64,000 bases of DNA. Origin: Spongilla lacustris (lineage: Eukaryota > Porifera > Demospongiae > Spongillida > Spongillidae). This document shows positions 46,812-60,200 of this stretch, in pieces; position 1 is the stretch's first letter; each line of letters starts with the position of its first letter. The stretch is taken from assembly GCA_949361645.1 (NCBI GenBank), contig OX442428.1, positions 7,786,964-7,850,963 on the forward strand, written 5' to 3'. Under the pieces are notes generated by a model, which worked only from the letters and a program-made list of their open reading frames with translations, had not been told where the DNA came from and ran no database searches. The position numbers were made by a program, and so were the translations under genes.

Positions 46812-49800
46812 CTGCACATACTAAAATAAGGGTCATGTTTTAACGAACATGTCAATGTAATCGTTAATGCAGCTGGGTGCTATTCTTTAAAATCCTGTTG
46901 GAGTTGCAGTTGCAGTTCTTTCCAGAAATGTTTAAACACATACTTGGAAGCGTTAATGATTATGAAGATACACTCATTTAAACACAAGCCTTTTTTTGTT
47001 TAATTCCCGGGGGGGGGGGGGGGGTACGTGTGTTGAAAGCTGCATGTGCTGTTGAATATGTTGCATGGCAACTGTAGCTTCAATTATTCTTCCAGTGTCT
47101 TCCACACTCACTTGTTTTCAATACATGTATAAATATTATTATTATTGCTGTGTAAATATTGAAGGGGAAGCAGGTTTTCCGCCAGTGCCACGCAGTAATT
47201 GTGATTGACCATGTTGATATTTCATGTGGTGTACCTAAGCCTAATTGGGGGCGTATTCCCACAATTGAAAAAAGCTATTTGAGCTCATTGCAGTCAACTT
47301 AAAACATGCATTGGTGACAATCCACGAATAATTAAATTACATCACTTGTGGTATTGATAATCTATTCAATTTCAAAATAAAATTCAATCCAAACAATGCA
47401 TGTTTTAAGTGGACTGCGATGAGCGCACGTACACGTACCAGGCACTCCCTTGTGGGAATACGCCCCCCAATTAGGCTTAGGTACACTGTTATGTTAACAG
47501 CACCACTGTCAATCCATGAATATATCAACATGGTCAACCACAATTACAGTGTGGCGCATGCCACGCCCTGGGAAGGGGGAGGAGAGGGTTGATGAGCAAT
47601 TATCATTCCCTACTCTCTGTATGAGTTAGTGATGTCGCTGCGTAGTTTGGTGACCACTCCCACTTATTTGCTGGTCCCCAGGTCATCTCCCACTCGCCTA
47701 AACCTCACCTCACAGCGGCACTGGTTGGATGTCATGGTTACGGCTCCGCAGAGGGCAGACATTACCCTGGTGGTGCGTTCCCTGAGGTACATGAGCAGGG
47801 AACACACCCACAAGCCTACCATCATCTCTGAGGTCCAGCAGGGGGGTGGGGCCTCGGGGGTTGCTGCTGCTATGTTTGATTACAAGTTCTCCTTCCTCGT
47901 AAGGTGAGGATGTGTGTGAGGGTGTGTGGGAGGGTGTGTGTGCGAGGGTGTGTGTGTGTGAGGGTGTGTGTGTGTGTGAGGGTGTGTGTGAGGGTGTGTG
48001 TGTGAGGATGTGTGTGTGTGAGAGTGTGTGTGTGAGGGTGTGTGTGGATGTGTGTTTGAGAGATGTGTTGGCTGTTTGTCAACACATGCTGTACATTATC
48101 ATTTGGTTGTTGTTTCCATTCTCAGCCCAGGAGATGAGTTGGAGCTAACTCCAAAGTCGATGGAACTCATGTTTACTCCGAGTTATAGAAGGCATACGGT
48201 TACACAAGGTATCCATGGTGATGGAGTGAATGTATTTGTGTTGGGCTGCGTGGGGAAGAGGACATGCTGGGTGGCCTGGGGAAGAGGGCGCGTGGGGGGT
48301 CTGGGGAGGAGGGCATACTGGGTGACTTTTGGGGAGACTTCCCGCATGCTCTGTTTATGTCTTCAGATTGTCCAGAGATGGTGGATCCATTCCAAGGCAG
48401 CCAGGGTCTGATACTGAGTGGTCATGTGATCCCTGCGTTGCCAGGGGTGACCATCTCAATACAACTGAATGATGCTGACACGCTGATAGCTTCCACGGAC
48501 CATGCTGGGGCCTGGAGGGTGGGGCCAGTGCATGGGGACAAGGTGCTGTCTGTGCAAGTGGTGAGTGCCATTGAGTGGGTGTGGCCATGTGAGGGGTGGA
48601 TGGTGAAGTAAGGAGGTAGGGCTATTATTAGAAAATATTCAGAAGTTTCTTAGGATCAGGACTTGCTATTGAATAAAAGTTTTATTTAAAATGTTTATTG
48701 GCAAAGGTTATTACCTAGAGTTATTGGTTAGGATTATCGGCAAAGGTTATTACTTAGGGTTATTGGCTAGGGTTATTGGCTAAGGTTATTAGGGGTTATT
48801 GGCTAGGGTTATTGGCTAGGGTTATTGGCTAGGGTTATTGGCTAGGGTTATTGGCTAGGGTTATTGGCTTAGCTAGGTTACTTCTTTCATGGGGGCATAG
48901 GTGAATGTTCAGTTGTGTTCCTCTGATAGAGCGCCGAGATGGTTGGGTATGTGTTTGAGCCGATGGATGGAGATATGTACTCCTTCAGAGCACGCAAGCT
49001 GAGCCACATTGTGATTAAGGTTGGTTAGATACACATGCACACCACACCACACACACATGCACATACATGCACATACATGCACATACACACCACACACACA
49101 TGCACATACACACCACACACATGCACATACACACCACACACATGCACTACACACCACACACACATGCACATGTACACCACACACACATGCACATCACCAC
49201 ACACACATGCACATACACACCACACAAACCACACAGGCACACCACACACACCACACACACTACACAGGCACACCACACACACCACACACACCACACAGGC
49301 ACACCACACACACCACACACACCACACACACACCACAGGCACACCACACACACCACACACACCACACAGGCACACCACACACACCACATAGGCACAACTC
49401 CATTGACCCAGCCTTACCTTCCTCCTCCCCAGGTCATGGCAGAGGAGGATCACCCTCTAGCTGATGTGCTCTTCTCCTTAAGTGGGGCCAACTTCAGAAG
49501 CAACAACTTCACCAGCAAGGAAGGGTCATTGGTCTATTACAACCTGGTAAGTGGTTTGGTATAGGGCCATTCAGAATGGAATGGTGTCCATGTATAAGAG
49601 CACAAGGGCATTCAGAATGGAATGGTGTCCATGTATAAGAGCACAAGGGCATTCAGAATGGAATGGTGTCCATGTATAAGAGCACAAGGGCATTCAGAAT
49701 GGAATGGTGTCCATGTATAAGAGCACAAGGGCATTCAGAATGGAATGGTGTCCATGTGTAAGCACAAGGGCATTCAAAATGGAATGGTGTCCATGTGTAA

Positions 49801-51241
49801 GCACAAGGGCATTCAGAATGGAATGGTGTCCGTGTGTAAGCACAAGGGCATTAAAATGGTGTCCATGTACAAGGGCATTCATAAGATTCAGAATGGAATA
49901 GTGTCCATGTATAAGTGGCTTAACACACTCTATCCTGCTGGTATTGGCCATCTATTTAAGCTTATAATCTTATCTTTTGGTTGTCTGCCCACACAGTGTG
50001 TCTGGCAAAACTGCTCTCATGGAATGTAAATATTTTTGCTAGGAAATGTGTCGTACGCAAAACATCTCCACAAATGTACAATATTCCCTTTGCATGTATT
50101 GCTCCATTCATTTCTCAAAGTCATTTTGTTTTGTTTGTGGACTTTTTTTGTTGCCTTGGGAACAGTCTGGTAGTCCTTAACCAGTCTGATAGCCTCACCA
50201 GGTTAGGACTCCACATATCTTGTCAGAAGCAAATTCATAAGGTACAAGACTGCAATCATGCTGCCACCTTTGTGTGATGCACTACAGAATGTTGATGGTA
50301 TCCATTACCCCATGGCACAAAGGGACTTGCTCCTTCTTCAAGCACGGGTCACCTTGATGGCTGTGTCACACATCAAATAGGGAGCAGTTTCCGAAATCAT
50401 TAGCACTAATTGAGCGGGGATATGTGCACCCATGCCACTCAACTGGGGAGGAGGGACCAAGCAGATTTTTTTTTTTGGGGGGGGGGGGGGGGAGGGAGGG
50501 AGGGAGGGGGGGGCATTATAGATTTGGTTTTTGCGCTGGATTGGACTGGCTATTATGAGGACGTGGTTCTTTCTTGGTGAATGAAGATCCCAACATGATG
50601 GGGGCTGCAGAACCTCTCTATGCACATACATGATGGGGGCTGCAGAACCTCTCTATGCACATACATGATGGGGGCTGCAGAACCTCTCTATGCACATACA
50701 TGATGGGGGCTGCAGAACCTCTCTATGCACATACATGATGGGGGCTGCAGAACCTCTCTATGCACATACATGATGGGGGCTGCAGAACCTCTCTATGCAC
50801 ATACCCGAGTTTCTTAAAAAGCATTTCTGACGCTTGTGCCTGCAGTTGAGTGGAACTGTTAATCCAGTGGGTTTTGGGTGTTTGTACTCAAGGCAGTGAA
50901 ATTAGGGAGTACTAGCAAACAAAATTGCTTTCACAACAGAGGGAAATAATGGGAACACCCCCATTTCCTCCATTCTATGCCCTGACAACTGAGATTTGCT
51001 TATCCACACCTCTCCTCTCTCTTCCACACCTCTCCACTCTCTTCCACACCTCTAGAACCCTGGCCAATACTACGCTAAGCCTCTCTTGAGAGAGTATGAA
51101 TTCTCCCCAGCTGCAAAGGTATACTCTTGATTCTTTATGATGCCCACTGTGGGACATGACTACCTGCTCAACAGGTGATCAGTTTAGAACAAGGTGCCTC
51201 AACTGAAGTTACCTTTGTGGGAAAGAGGGTTGCTTACAGGT

Positions 51242-51295
<54 letters not shown>

Positions 51296-54200
51296 TGTGG
51301 TTTGTGATGTTCATAGCGCTATCTGCACATCCATTTAAGCTGCACTGGAGTCACAATGACATTGAATAGGCAACCTGAACCAGGTGTGACTGTGGAGGTG
51401 AGTGGGTGTGGTGTGTGACTGGAGGTGAGTGGGTGTGGTGTGTGACTGTGGAGGTGAGTGGGTGTGGTGTGTGACTGGAGGTGAATGTGTGGTGTGTGAC
51501 CTAGGGGATGAGAGTGTGGTGTGTGATCATGGAGGTGAGTGATTCATGCTCCCAGTACAGTACTGTCGTGTTCCTCAACGTTGGACGCGGAATGTATGAG
51601 ATCAGATAGCAAAACAAACAGGAAATGATAGCACTCAAGAATACAGGATGCAGTACAGAGAAACAGTGCAGGTTATATACTTGCCTAACACAATAACACA
51701 ATACACAAAGGTGCGGGTGTCATTGTGCGCAAAGGTGCATGCATGTAACAAAGAGCGGCACTCCTCTAGTCAGAGGGGTGCGCATTAGTGTCCTCCCAAT
51801 TAGCACATCATCATAACATCTCCCTGCCAGCCTTGAAGTACCGTGAGAAGGCGAAAACTCTCATTGTCCATGTGGTTTCCTTCTGGATGAGCGACGTGGG
51901 TTGTCTGGACCATATTGGTCACCTGTTGGCCAACGAGGGTTTCGACGCTTTGACTGCCCAGGCTCCTGTGATGGACCAGAGGTTTCCATTGTCGGGCAGG
52001 GTGCTGCTACCTCAGAATTCAAGGCAATGACAGGAGTAGTTTCAGCTGTTTCTTGCACAAGGGGATCTCCCTTCAGTGTGCTGGCCGGAGCTGGCACTTC
52101 TCCTGGGTCTGCATCTTGATCCACACCATAACGTGGTCGCAGCTGCTCAATGTGGCGTCTCCAGGTTCCACCACGAGGAAACACTCTCACATTCACACTG
52201 CGAGAACCAAACACCTTAGTAACCACTGCTGGAACCCATCTAGGATCTCTTTCACGTCTGGGGCCACAGTATAGAGCATAGCAGGGAGTGCCCACAGTGT
52301 AGATGGGAGCCACTAGCTGAGGAGGCTCCTTGGCTTGGGACTGTGCTGCTGCCTTGGCCTGTCGACCTTGAGCCATGTTTGCTGGAGATGGAAGTAGAGC
52401 ATCAATCTGGGTTCGGATCTGGCGGCCATTTAGAAGTTCACTTGGCGAGTACCCTTCAGCCAATGGTGTCCGTTGGTATTGCATTAGGAACTCTTGCAGT
52501 GCCGCCCGAAGTGGTAGAGAGGATTTTGAGAGAGACTGTTTGAAAGTCTGCACCAAACGCTCTGCTGCTCCATTTGTGGCTGGATGATATGGGGCACCCG
52601 TCAAGTGAATAATGCCCCTCTCCCTACACCACGCCTGAAACTCCTCAGATGGGAATGAAGATGCATTATCTGAGACAATGGTGTGTGGGTATCCAAAATG
52701 GGCAAAGTCTTGCTCTAGCAGCTCAGTTGTTGACTTGGAGGATGTAGATGTTGTTGGATGAATGCAAGGATATTTTGAGTAGGCATCTATGAGGACTGGC
52801 CAGTTGGTGCCCAGGAAGTTAATTGCATGATCTATATGTACTCAGCTCCAGGGTTTCTCTGGGAGTATCCATGGATGGTTGGCCGATTTGGGTGGGTTTG
52901 ATATGTGCTCTGCACATGTAGTGCACTTGTGGCAGAGATCTACAATGTCAGCATCAATGTGAGGCCAGTAGACAGCAGTACGGGCAAGTTGCTTCATCCT
53001 TTGCATGCCGAAATGTCCCAGATGCAGAAGCTGTAGAACTTGAGGTTGAAGACTTGAGGGAATAACCACTCTAGAACCATACAGGAGGCATCCATGAGCT
53101 GTGGAAAGAGAAACTGCCAGCTTCTGAAATATCTCCAAGGTAGTGTCTTCTTCTTATCCCCCTTTCTGAGGCCAGCCTTCTCTGGTGTATCGCATGACCT
53201 TGGAGATGGTGGGATCTTTGTTAGATTCTTTAGCCAGCACACCAGGATCCAAGGGATTCAACTGCAAACCGATGGTATTGATGATACAAACTGTGTCCAC
53301 GTCTGCTTCCTCTTCCCCATCATCAAATGGTGTATCTGGACCAGCAGGAAGGCGACTTAAGGCATCAGCATTTCCATGATCAGATGTTTTCCGATACTCA
53401 ATGGAGTACTCGTACTGGCTGAGCATCAGGGCCCAACGAGCCAGTCTGTTTGCTGCCAGGGCTGGGGTTGCTTTTGTTGGTCCAAACAGGGCAAGAAGAG
53501 GTTTGTGATCAGTGACTAAAATAAAACAGCGTCCATACAGAAACTGATGGAACTTATTCAGTGCAAAGATGATGGCTAGTGCTTCCTTTTGTATTTGGCT
53601 GTACCCCCGCTGGGTAGTTGTGAGTGTCTTAGAGGCATTTGCAATGGGGCGCTCACTACCATCATTGTACCGATGAAACAGGACCGCTCCCACCCCGACA
53701 TCTGAGGCATCACAGGAGATTCCAATGGGAAGAGATGGATCAAAATGTGCCAATACAGTGTCTGCACCAAGAAGGTCCTTCAGCTTCAGAAAAGCGTCTG
53801 CTTGTTCTTTACCCCAACTCCATGGACTGTCTTAGTGAGGCGATGAAGTGGCTCTGTGATGGTAGCCAAGTTTGGCAGAAACTTGCTGTAGAACTGTATA
53901 GAACCTAAGAATGATCGAAGACTAGCTACATTTTCAGGTGGTGGCATCGCTTTGACTGCATCCACCTTTTGTCCTTTGGCTACCCCTTTCTGTGAAAGGG
54001 TGTGTCCCAGGTACTCAATGGAAGGTTGGGCGAAGGAACACTTCTCCAAACGGCAACGGAGACCCTTTTCTTCCAGACGTCTTAGGAGAGCATGAAGGTT
54101 CTGGAGATGTTCGGCTGCCGTTGCCCCACTGACCAGGATATCATCCATGTAAACCGCCACTCCTTGGAGGTCTTTGGTCAATTTATCCATGATTTCCTGG

Positions 54201-57200
54201 AAGTAGCCTGGTGCTGAGCTGATGCCAAAAGGAAGTCTCTTTTGGAGAAGAACCCCTCGATGAGTACTAGGAGCCAACCGTTTCTGACTCTCAGGTGCAA
54301 GTTGAATCTGGTTGTAAGCATATGCGAGATCAATCTTTGTAAACCCATGACCGCCACCCAACCGTTGCATTAGGTCCTCTGGACGTGGCATGGGGTAACG
54401 ATGTGGTTCTAGCTTAGGGTTTACTGTAACTGAATAGTCCCCACAGACTCTCAGTTTGGGTGACACCTGACCAGGAAGGGCTGCTTTGCGGATAGGTACA
54501 ACTGGAGTGCCATAATCGTTGAACTGGATAGGTTGCCAGACACCCTTAGCCATTCCTGCATCGTAGGCTTTGCATAGGTCGTCTTGGATTGAGAAAGGAA
54601 CCACACGAGGCTTGCAGAAAACAGGTTTCATACTAGGCTTGAATTTCACCTCCAGTTGGAAGTCCTTGAGACACCCCAGCTCAGTCTTGAAAAGGTCCGG
54701 GAACTCCTGACATAGCTTCTTGCAAGCCTCTTGCAGAGCCAGGTCTGCTTCGGGTGCATGAATGGTTTTAACAGAGAAATTCTGTTGAGCCTCAGAATGC
54801 ACACCCATCAGAGCTGAAACATTGATGCTAAGCTTGACAATGACATCACGTCCCAGGAGATTAAGCTTTGGGATTTTGGCCACCGTGAAGTTCAGGGGTA
54901 TGCTGGAACTTCCATCTTCCTGAAGTGCCACAGATGCAGTGAATACTCCCAATGTTGGGAGGGGCTGACCATTTGCAACTTCATAGCAGCTTGTTGCTCG
55001 GGTTAGTGCTGGTCTTCCCAGCTTCTTCCATGTGGCTTCTGCACAGAAGTTGTCCCCAGCACCTGTATCAACCTCAAAAGTGAACGTCTCCCTGTTCACT
55101 TTGATTACCTGCTTCAGTTGAGGGACAGCTTTGGCTTCTTTCACTGTCTGGATCCGCTGCTTAATAGCATTCACTGACTGCTGCTCGCTCTTCTTCTTTT
55201 TAAGGCAAACCACCTCGAGATGCCCCGTCTTGTCGCAGAAGTAGCAGACTGCATCTATGAATGGACACTCAACCGCTTTGTGATCATTCTTCCCACAGCG
55301 GGGGGCAGGTACCATAGGTGAAATCTGGTCCACCTTTACGTCCCCGATTCTGTCTTCCTGGAGGCCGGATTTGGTTCACTGGGCTGGGACTTGGCTTAGA
55401 TCCATAAACCGTCTCTTTAGCCACTTTGGCAGCTTCTTCAGTTTCCACAGCAATGGCTATGGCTTTGGCGAAGGTGAGCTCCCCGTCGTTCACCCTGAAA
55501 AGAGCCTTGAGGATCGCCTTGTTGCCCACAGAGCACATGAAACGGGTGCGGAGGGCCTCGTCTAATGGATCTTTGATGCGTGGGAAATCGCAGGTGACTG
55601 CATCTTGACAGATGCGTGCCGCCAGCTCCTGGATCGTCTCACCGGGCTTACGACGCATTTCACTCCAAAATTTAAAACGTTCCCTGACGACGTAACGGGT
55701 GGGGTCGAACTGCTCCTTCATGAACGCTTCTATCTGTTCCAGACTCAGGCCGTTGACGCTGGCGGGTGGTGACTGTTGAGAAGCTAGGTTGCTGAGAAGT
55801 TTGTAGGTGACTCGCGACTGGTTCGTCAGGAATACCTGAGCTCTCTTCTCTTGCGGGACCGAATTTGCACCCAAAAAGGTCAGGAAACGCGCCCAGTAGT
55901 CTGTCCAGAGTTCCGCTGTTGAGTCGAAAGGCACGAAACTGGGAATCGCTGCTGCGGAAAACTCGAGATCGCGGGGGGGCCTGTCGGCTTCGCGGGTGAG
56001 CACCGCAATGAGGGCTTCCATCTTTTTCCGCTGTGCTTCGGCCAGAGCTTCAGTCTGCTTTTTCTGTGCCTCCAACTGCTGTTGCAGCAGCACGATCAAC
56101 TGCGCTGTTTCCGACATTCTGTATATTTTACTCCGATCTGATCCTGCCGACTACGCCACTTTGTCCTGTCGTGTTCCTCAATGTTGGACGCGGAATGTAT
56201 GAGATCGGTAGCAAAACAAACAGGAAATGATAGCACTCAAGAATACAGGATGCAGTACAGAGAAACAGTGCAGGTTATGTACTTGCCTAACACAATACAC
56301 AAAGGTGCGGGTGTCATTGTGCGCGGTGCATGCATGTAACAAAGAGCGGCACTCCTCTAGTCAGAGGGGTGCGCATTAGTGTCCTCCCAATTAGCACATC
56401 ATCATAACAAGTACCCCTTAACTCCTTAACCCTTTAACCACCACAATAGGTGTAGCTAAATTGTGCACACCTGCAAAGCACCACAAAGAAAACAAGATGG
56501 TCATAACATCCTGGGATTTATGTAGGCATTCTGTAGGCATCCTGTGTTCTGAATGCAAAACCATCAACATGCATAAGTTGTCACCAGCTTGCATCCAAAC
56601 TGGTCACCTTGGCTGCCAATGATCCATCTCTGGCTGGTGCCAATCAGGGATTTATCACTCCCACCCCCTCTCCACCCTTACCCACCCCCCTTGTTTGCCC
56701 CTAATTTGACTAACCCACCTCCTGGTTTACACATGCCATGTCAAAATAAAACTGCAGAGGGAAGACTTTCATTTTTGCCCACCCCTTATATTTACATATA
56801 TTTCGAAACCAACCCCCTGTGGCTGGTGCCAATGGTCCATCTCTGGCTGGTGCCAATGGTCCATCTCTGGCTGGTGCCAATGGTCCATCTCTGGCTGGTA
56901 CCAATGGTCCATCTCTGGCTGGTGCTAATGGTGAACCTTCGTGCGTGCGACATTGTCACTGCAGACATGTACACTGGCAACATACATGTAGACTGACTTT
57001 CTTCCCGCACACATAACCTTTGATATCTCTACCGTCACATCACTTTCTGTACAACCAATCACATATAGAGGGAGCATAGTGTCTGTCTAGTTCACTATGT
57101 TCAACCAACAGAAACATGTATTATATGGTGTGTTGGTGTGTCGTGGTGTGTGTGTGTGTGTTGGTGTGTCATGTGGTGTGTGTGTTGGTGTGTGTGTGTG

Positions 57201-60200
57201 TTGGTGTGTCATTGGTGTGGTGTGTGTGTTGGTGTGGTGTGTGTGTTGGTGTGGTGTGTGTTGGTGTGTGTGTGTGTGTGTATGTGGTGTGGTATGTGTG
57301 TGTGTGTATGTGTGGCATGGTATGTGTGGTGTGTGGTAAAGTTAGTAGTTCTGTTTGTGATTACACACATCACACATACCACCAGGCAACAGGTTTGGCT
57401 GGTTCGTCCTGTGAGAATTACATGGAGGCAGCTACCTCAGATAGCCACGGCGTATACAAGCTGAGAGGACTTGTGGTATGTGGCAGAACATGGGCACACA
57501 CTGGGGGGGGGGGTATGGGGCAGGACATGGGCACACACTGGGTGGTATGGGGCAGAACATGGGCACACACTGGGTGGTATGGGGCAGGACATGGGCACAC
57601 ACTGGGTGGTATGTGGCAGGACATGGGCACACACTGGGTGGTATGGGGCAGGACATGGGCACACACTGGGTGGTATGTGGCAGGACATGGGCACACACTG
57701 GGAGGTATGGGGCAGGACATGGGCACACACTGGGTGGGGGCAGGACATGGGCACACACTGGGGTGGTATGGGGCAGGACATGGGCACACACTGGGGTGGT
57801 ATGGGGCAGGACATGGGCACACACTGGCACATGATTTCATCTCTTCTTAGCCATCATGTAGGTTTGTCGTCATGGTGAAGAGAGGGGAGGGCTCAGACAT
57901 TGCTTCATCCATTCCGAACAGCAAGACTTTGCAGGTGGGAGCATATGGGGTATTGTGGGAGGAGGGGAGGTATGGAGTGTTGTGGGAGGAGGGGAGGTAT
58001 GGAGTGTTGTGGGGGAGGGGAGGTATGGAGTATTGTGGGGGAGGGGAGGGGAGATGTGGAGTATTGTGGGAGGTGTGGGGCAGAGGCATTTTGGTTGGAC
58101 ACGATCCGATGTCATGAATTATCATGACTACGGTAACACTGTCCACCCACAAGTGCACACGAGAGTATTATAGTAGTGTTCTCGAGAGTACTCTTACGAC
58201 GAGTGCATTTGTGAGTGAGTGCCATTCATGGTGCGATACAAGATTGTGTCATTGTTATTGCAAGCTTTGCACCATGAACTAGTTTTTGCTTGCCCATATT
58301 TGTGTGCTATTTACAAAACAAGTAATGTAACAGACCAGGTAACATAACGGACCAGGTAACGTTTCACTGTGCGCGATCACAGTGGAAATGCAACTAATTA
58401 GTGGGTGTGGTCTTGTGGACACGATGCACCTAATTAGTGGGTGTGGTCTTGTGGACACGATGCACCTCATTAGTGGGTGTGGTCTTGTGCACGATGCACC
58501 TCATTAGTGGGTGTGGTCTTGTGGACACGATATCGGCACGTAATTAGTGGGCGTGGTCTTGTGGGACATGATCATATCCCCTTGGGTCCCCTCATCCCCT
58601 CATGCCCCCTCATATCCCCTTGGTTCCCTCTACTCCTGGTTCTTCCATCTTCTCCTGTCCTTTGCTCCCTCAGTTGACAGCTGGTGAGGACCTCACTGAT
58701 GTTAACTTCATCGTGCTCTACAAAGCCAAGACGGTTACCATCTCCGGCAGCATCATAGCTGACCCACAGTTCTTTAACTCCCTGAGAGTAAGTTCTTGTA
58801 AATGGAGGGTGTTGGAGAGGTGTAAGTGTATGGTGTGAAGGAGGGGGCAATGGATTGGTGTGGAGGGACAGTGGATTGGTGTGGAGGAGGGGGCAGTGGA
58901 TTGGTGTGGAGGAGGGGACAGTGGATTGGTGTGGAGGGGGCAGTGGATTGGTGTGGAGGAGGGGGGCAGTGGATTGGTGTGGAGGGGGCAGTGGATTGGT
59001 GTGGAGGGGGGGGCAGTGGATTGGTGTGGAGGGGGCAGTGGATTGGTGTGGAGGGGGGGGCAGTGGATTGGTGTGGAGGAGGGGGCAGTGGATTGGTGTG
59101 GAGGAGGGGGCAATGGATTGGTGTGGAGGAGGGGGCAGTGGATTGGTGTGGAGGGGGGGGCAGTGGATTGGTGTGGAGGGGGCAGTGGATTGGTGTGGAG
59201 GAGGGGGCAGTGGATTGGTGTGGAGGGGGCAGTGGATTGGTGTGGAGGAGGGGGGCAGTGGATTGGTGTGGAGGGGGGGGCAGTGGATTGGTGTGGAGGG
59301 GGCAGTGGATTGGTGTGGAGGGGGGGCAGTGGATTGGTGTGGAGGAGGGGGCAGTGGATTGGTGTGGAGGGGGGGGGGGCAATGGATTGGTGTGGAGGGG
59401 GGGGGGGGCAATGGATTGGTGTGGAGGGGGGGCAGTGGATTGGTGTGGAGGGGGCAGTGGATTGGTGTGGAGGGGGGGGCAGTGGATTGGTGTGGAGGAG
59501 GGGGCAATGGATTGGTGTGGAGGAGGGGGCAGTGGATTGGTGTGGAGGAGGGGACAGTGGATTGGTGTGGAGGAGGGGGCAATGGATTGGTGTGGAGGGG
59601 GCAGTGGATTTTACAAAGGGGTGGGTGGGGTTGAAGAACTAAGGTGATGCTGGGCACCCCTCCCGCCCAGCAAGGGGGTGTGGTGAGCACCCCTCCCGCC
59701 CAGCTAGGGGGTGTGGTGAGCACCCCTCCCGCCCAGCTAGGGGGTGTGGTGGAACACTGCCCCAGGAGCCAGTGGGAATAAATTATATTTTCATTGTGGG
59801 TCTAAAGGGTGTGGAGGGTGTAACACTGGGGAGGTGTAGTGTGATGTTGTTTGAAGTTTGATAGGTGTGGGTAGTGAGAGGGAACTGGCCTGAGGGAAGG
59901 TGTGGGTAGTGAGAGGGAAGGTGTGGGTAGTGAGAGGGAAGGTGTGGATAGTGAGAGGGGAGGTGTGGGTAGTGAGAGGGGAGGTGTGGGTAGTGAGAGG
60001 GAAGGTGTGGGTAGTGAGAGGGAAGGTGTGGGTAGTGAGAGGGAAGGTGTGGATAGTGAGAAGAAGGTGTGGGTAGTGAGAGGGAAGGTGTGGGTAGTGA
60101 GAGAGAAGATGTGGATAGTGAGAGGGGAGGTGTTGATATAGACATGCCTCCCCACACCAGGTTGTGATGTATCCTGAGAAGCACAGTGTCACACCTCTGG

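Larger units (their letters stand above)
51564..56409 (-). mobile_element. Ty3/gypsy LTR retrotransposon, antisense in NOMO intron 28
   Basis: A 4.85-kb element with two LTRs (255 and 243 bp) bounded by TG..CA, a 5-bp target duplication and a tRNA-Ser primer site. Minus-strand order is gag, protease, reverse transcriptase, RNase H, integrase. RT before integrase with RNase H between them defines the Ty3/gypsy order. The LTRs differ by a handful of substitutions plus small indels, so insertion is not ancient. The coding region has frame changes and stops, so the copy is inactive as read. No envelope-like ORF is present, and there is no room for one. Confidence 0.93.

Noticed and set aside
50594..50803. 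CRISPR-like array (regular 35-bp repeats)
   Set aside because: There are no spacers between repeats; it is a simple tandem minisatellite in an animal intron.
58572..59723. 383-residue proline/histidine-rich minus-strand ORF
   Set aside because: Product of the NOMO intron 31 minisatellite; it reads antisense across NOMO exon 31.
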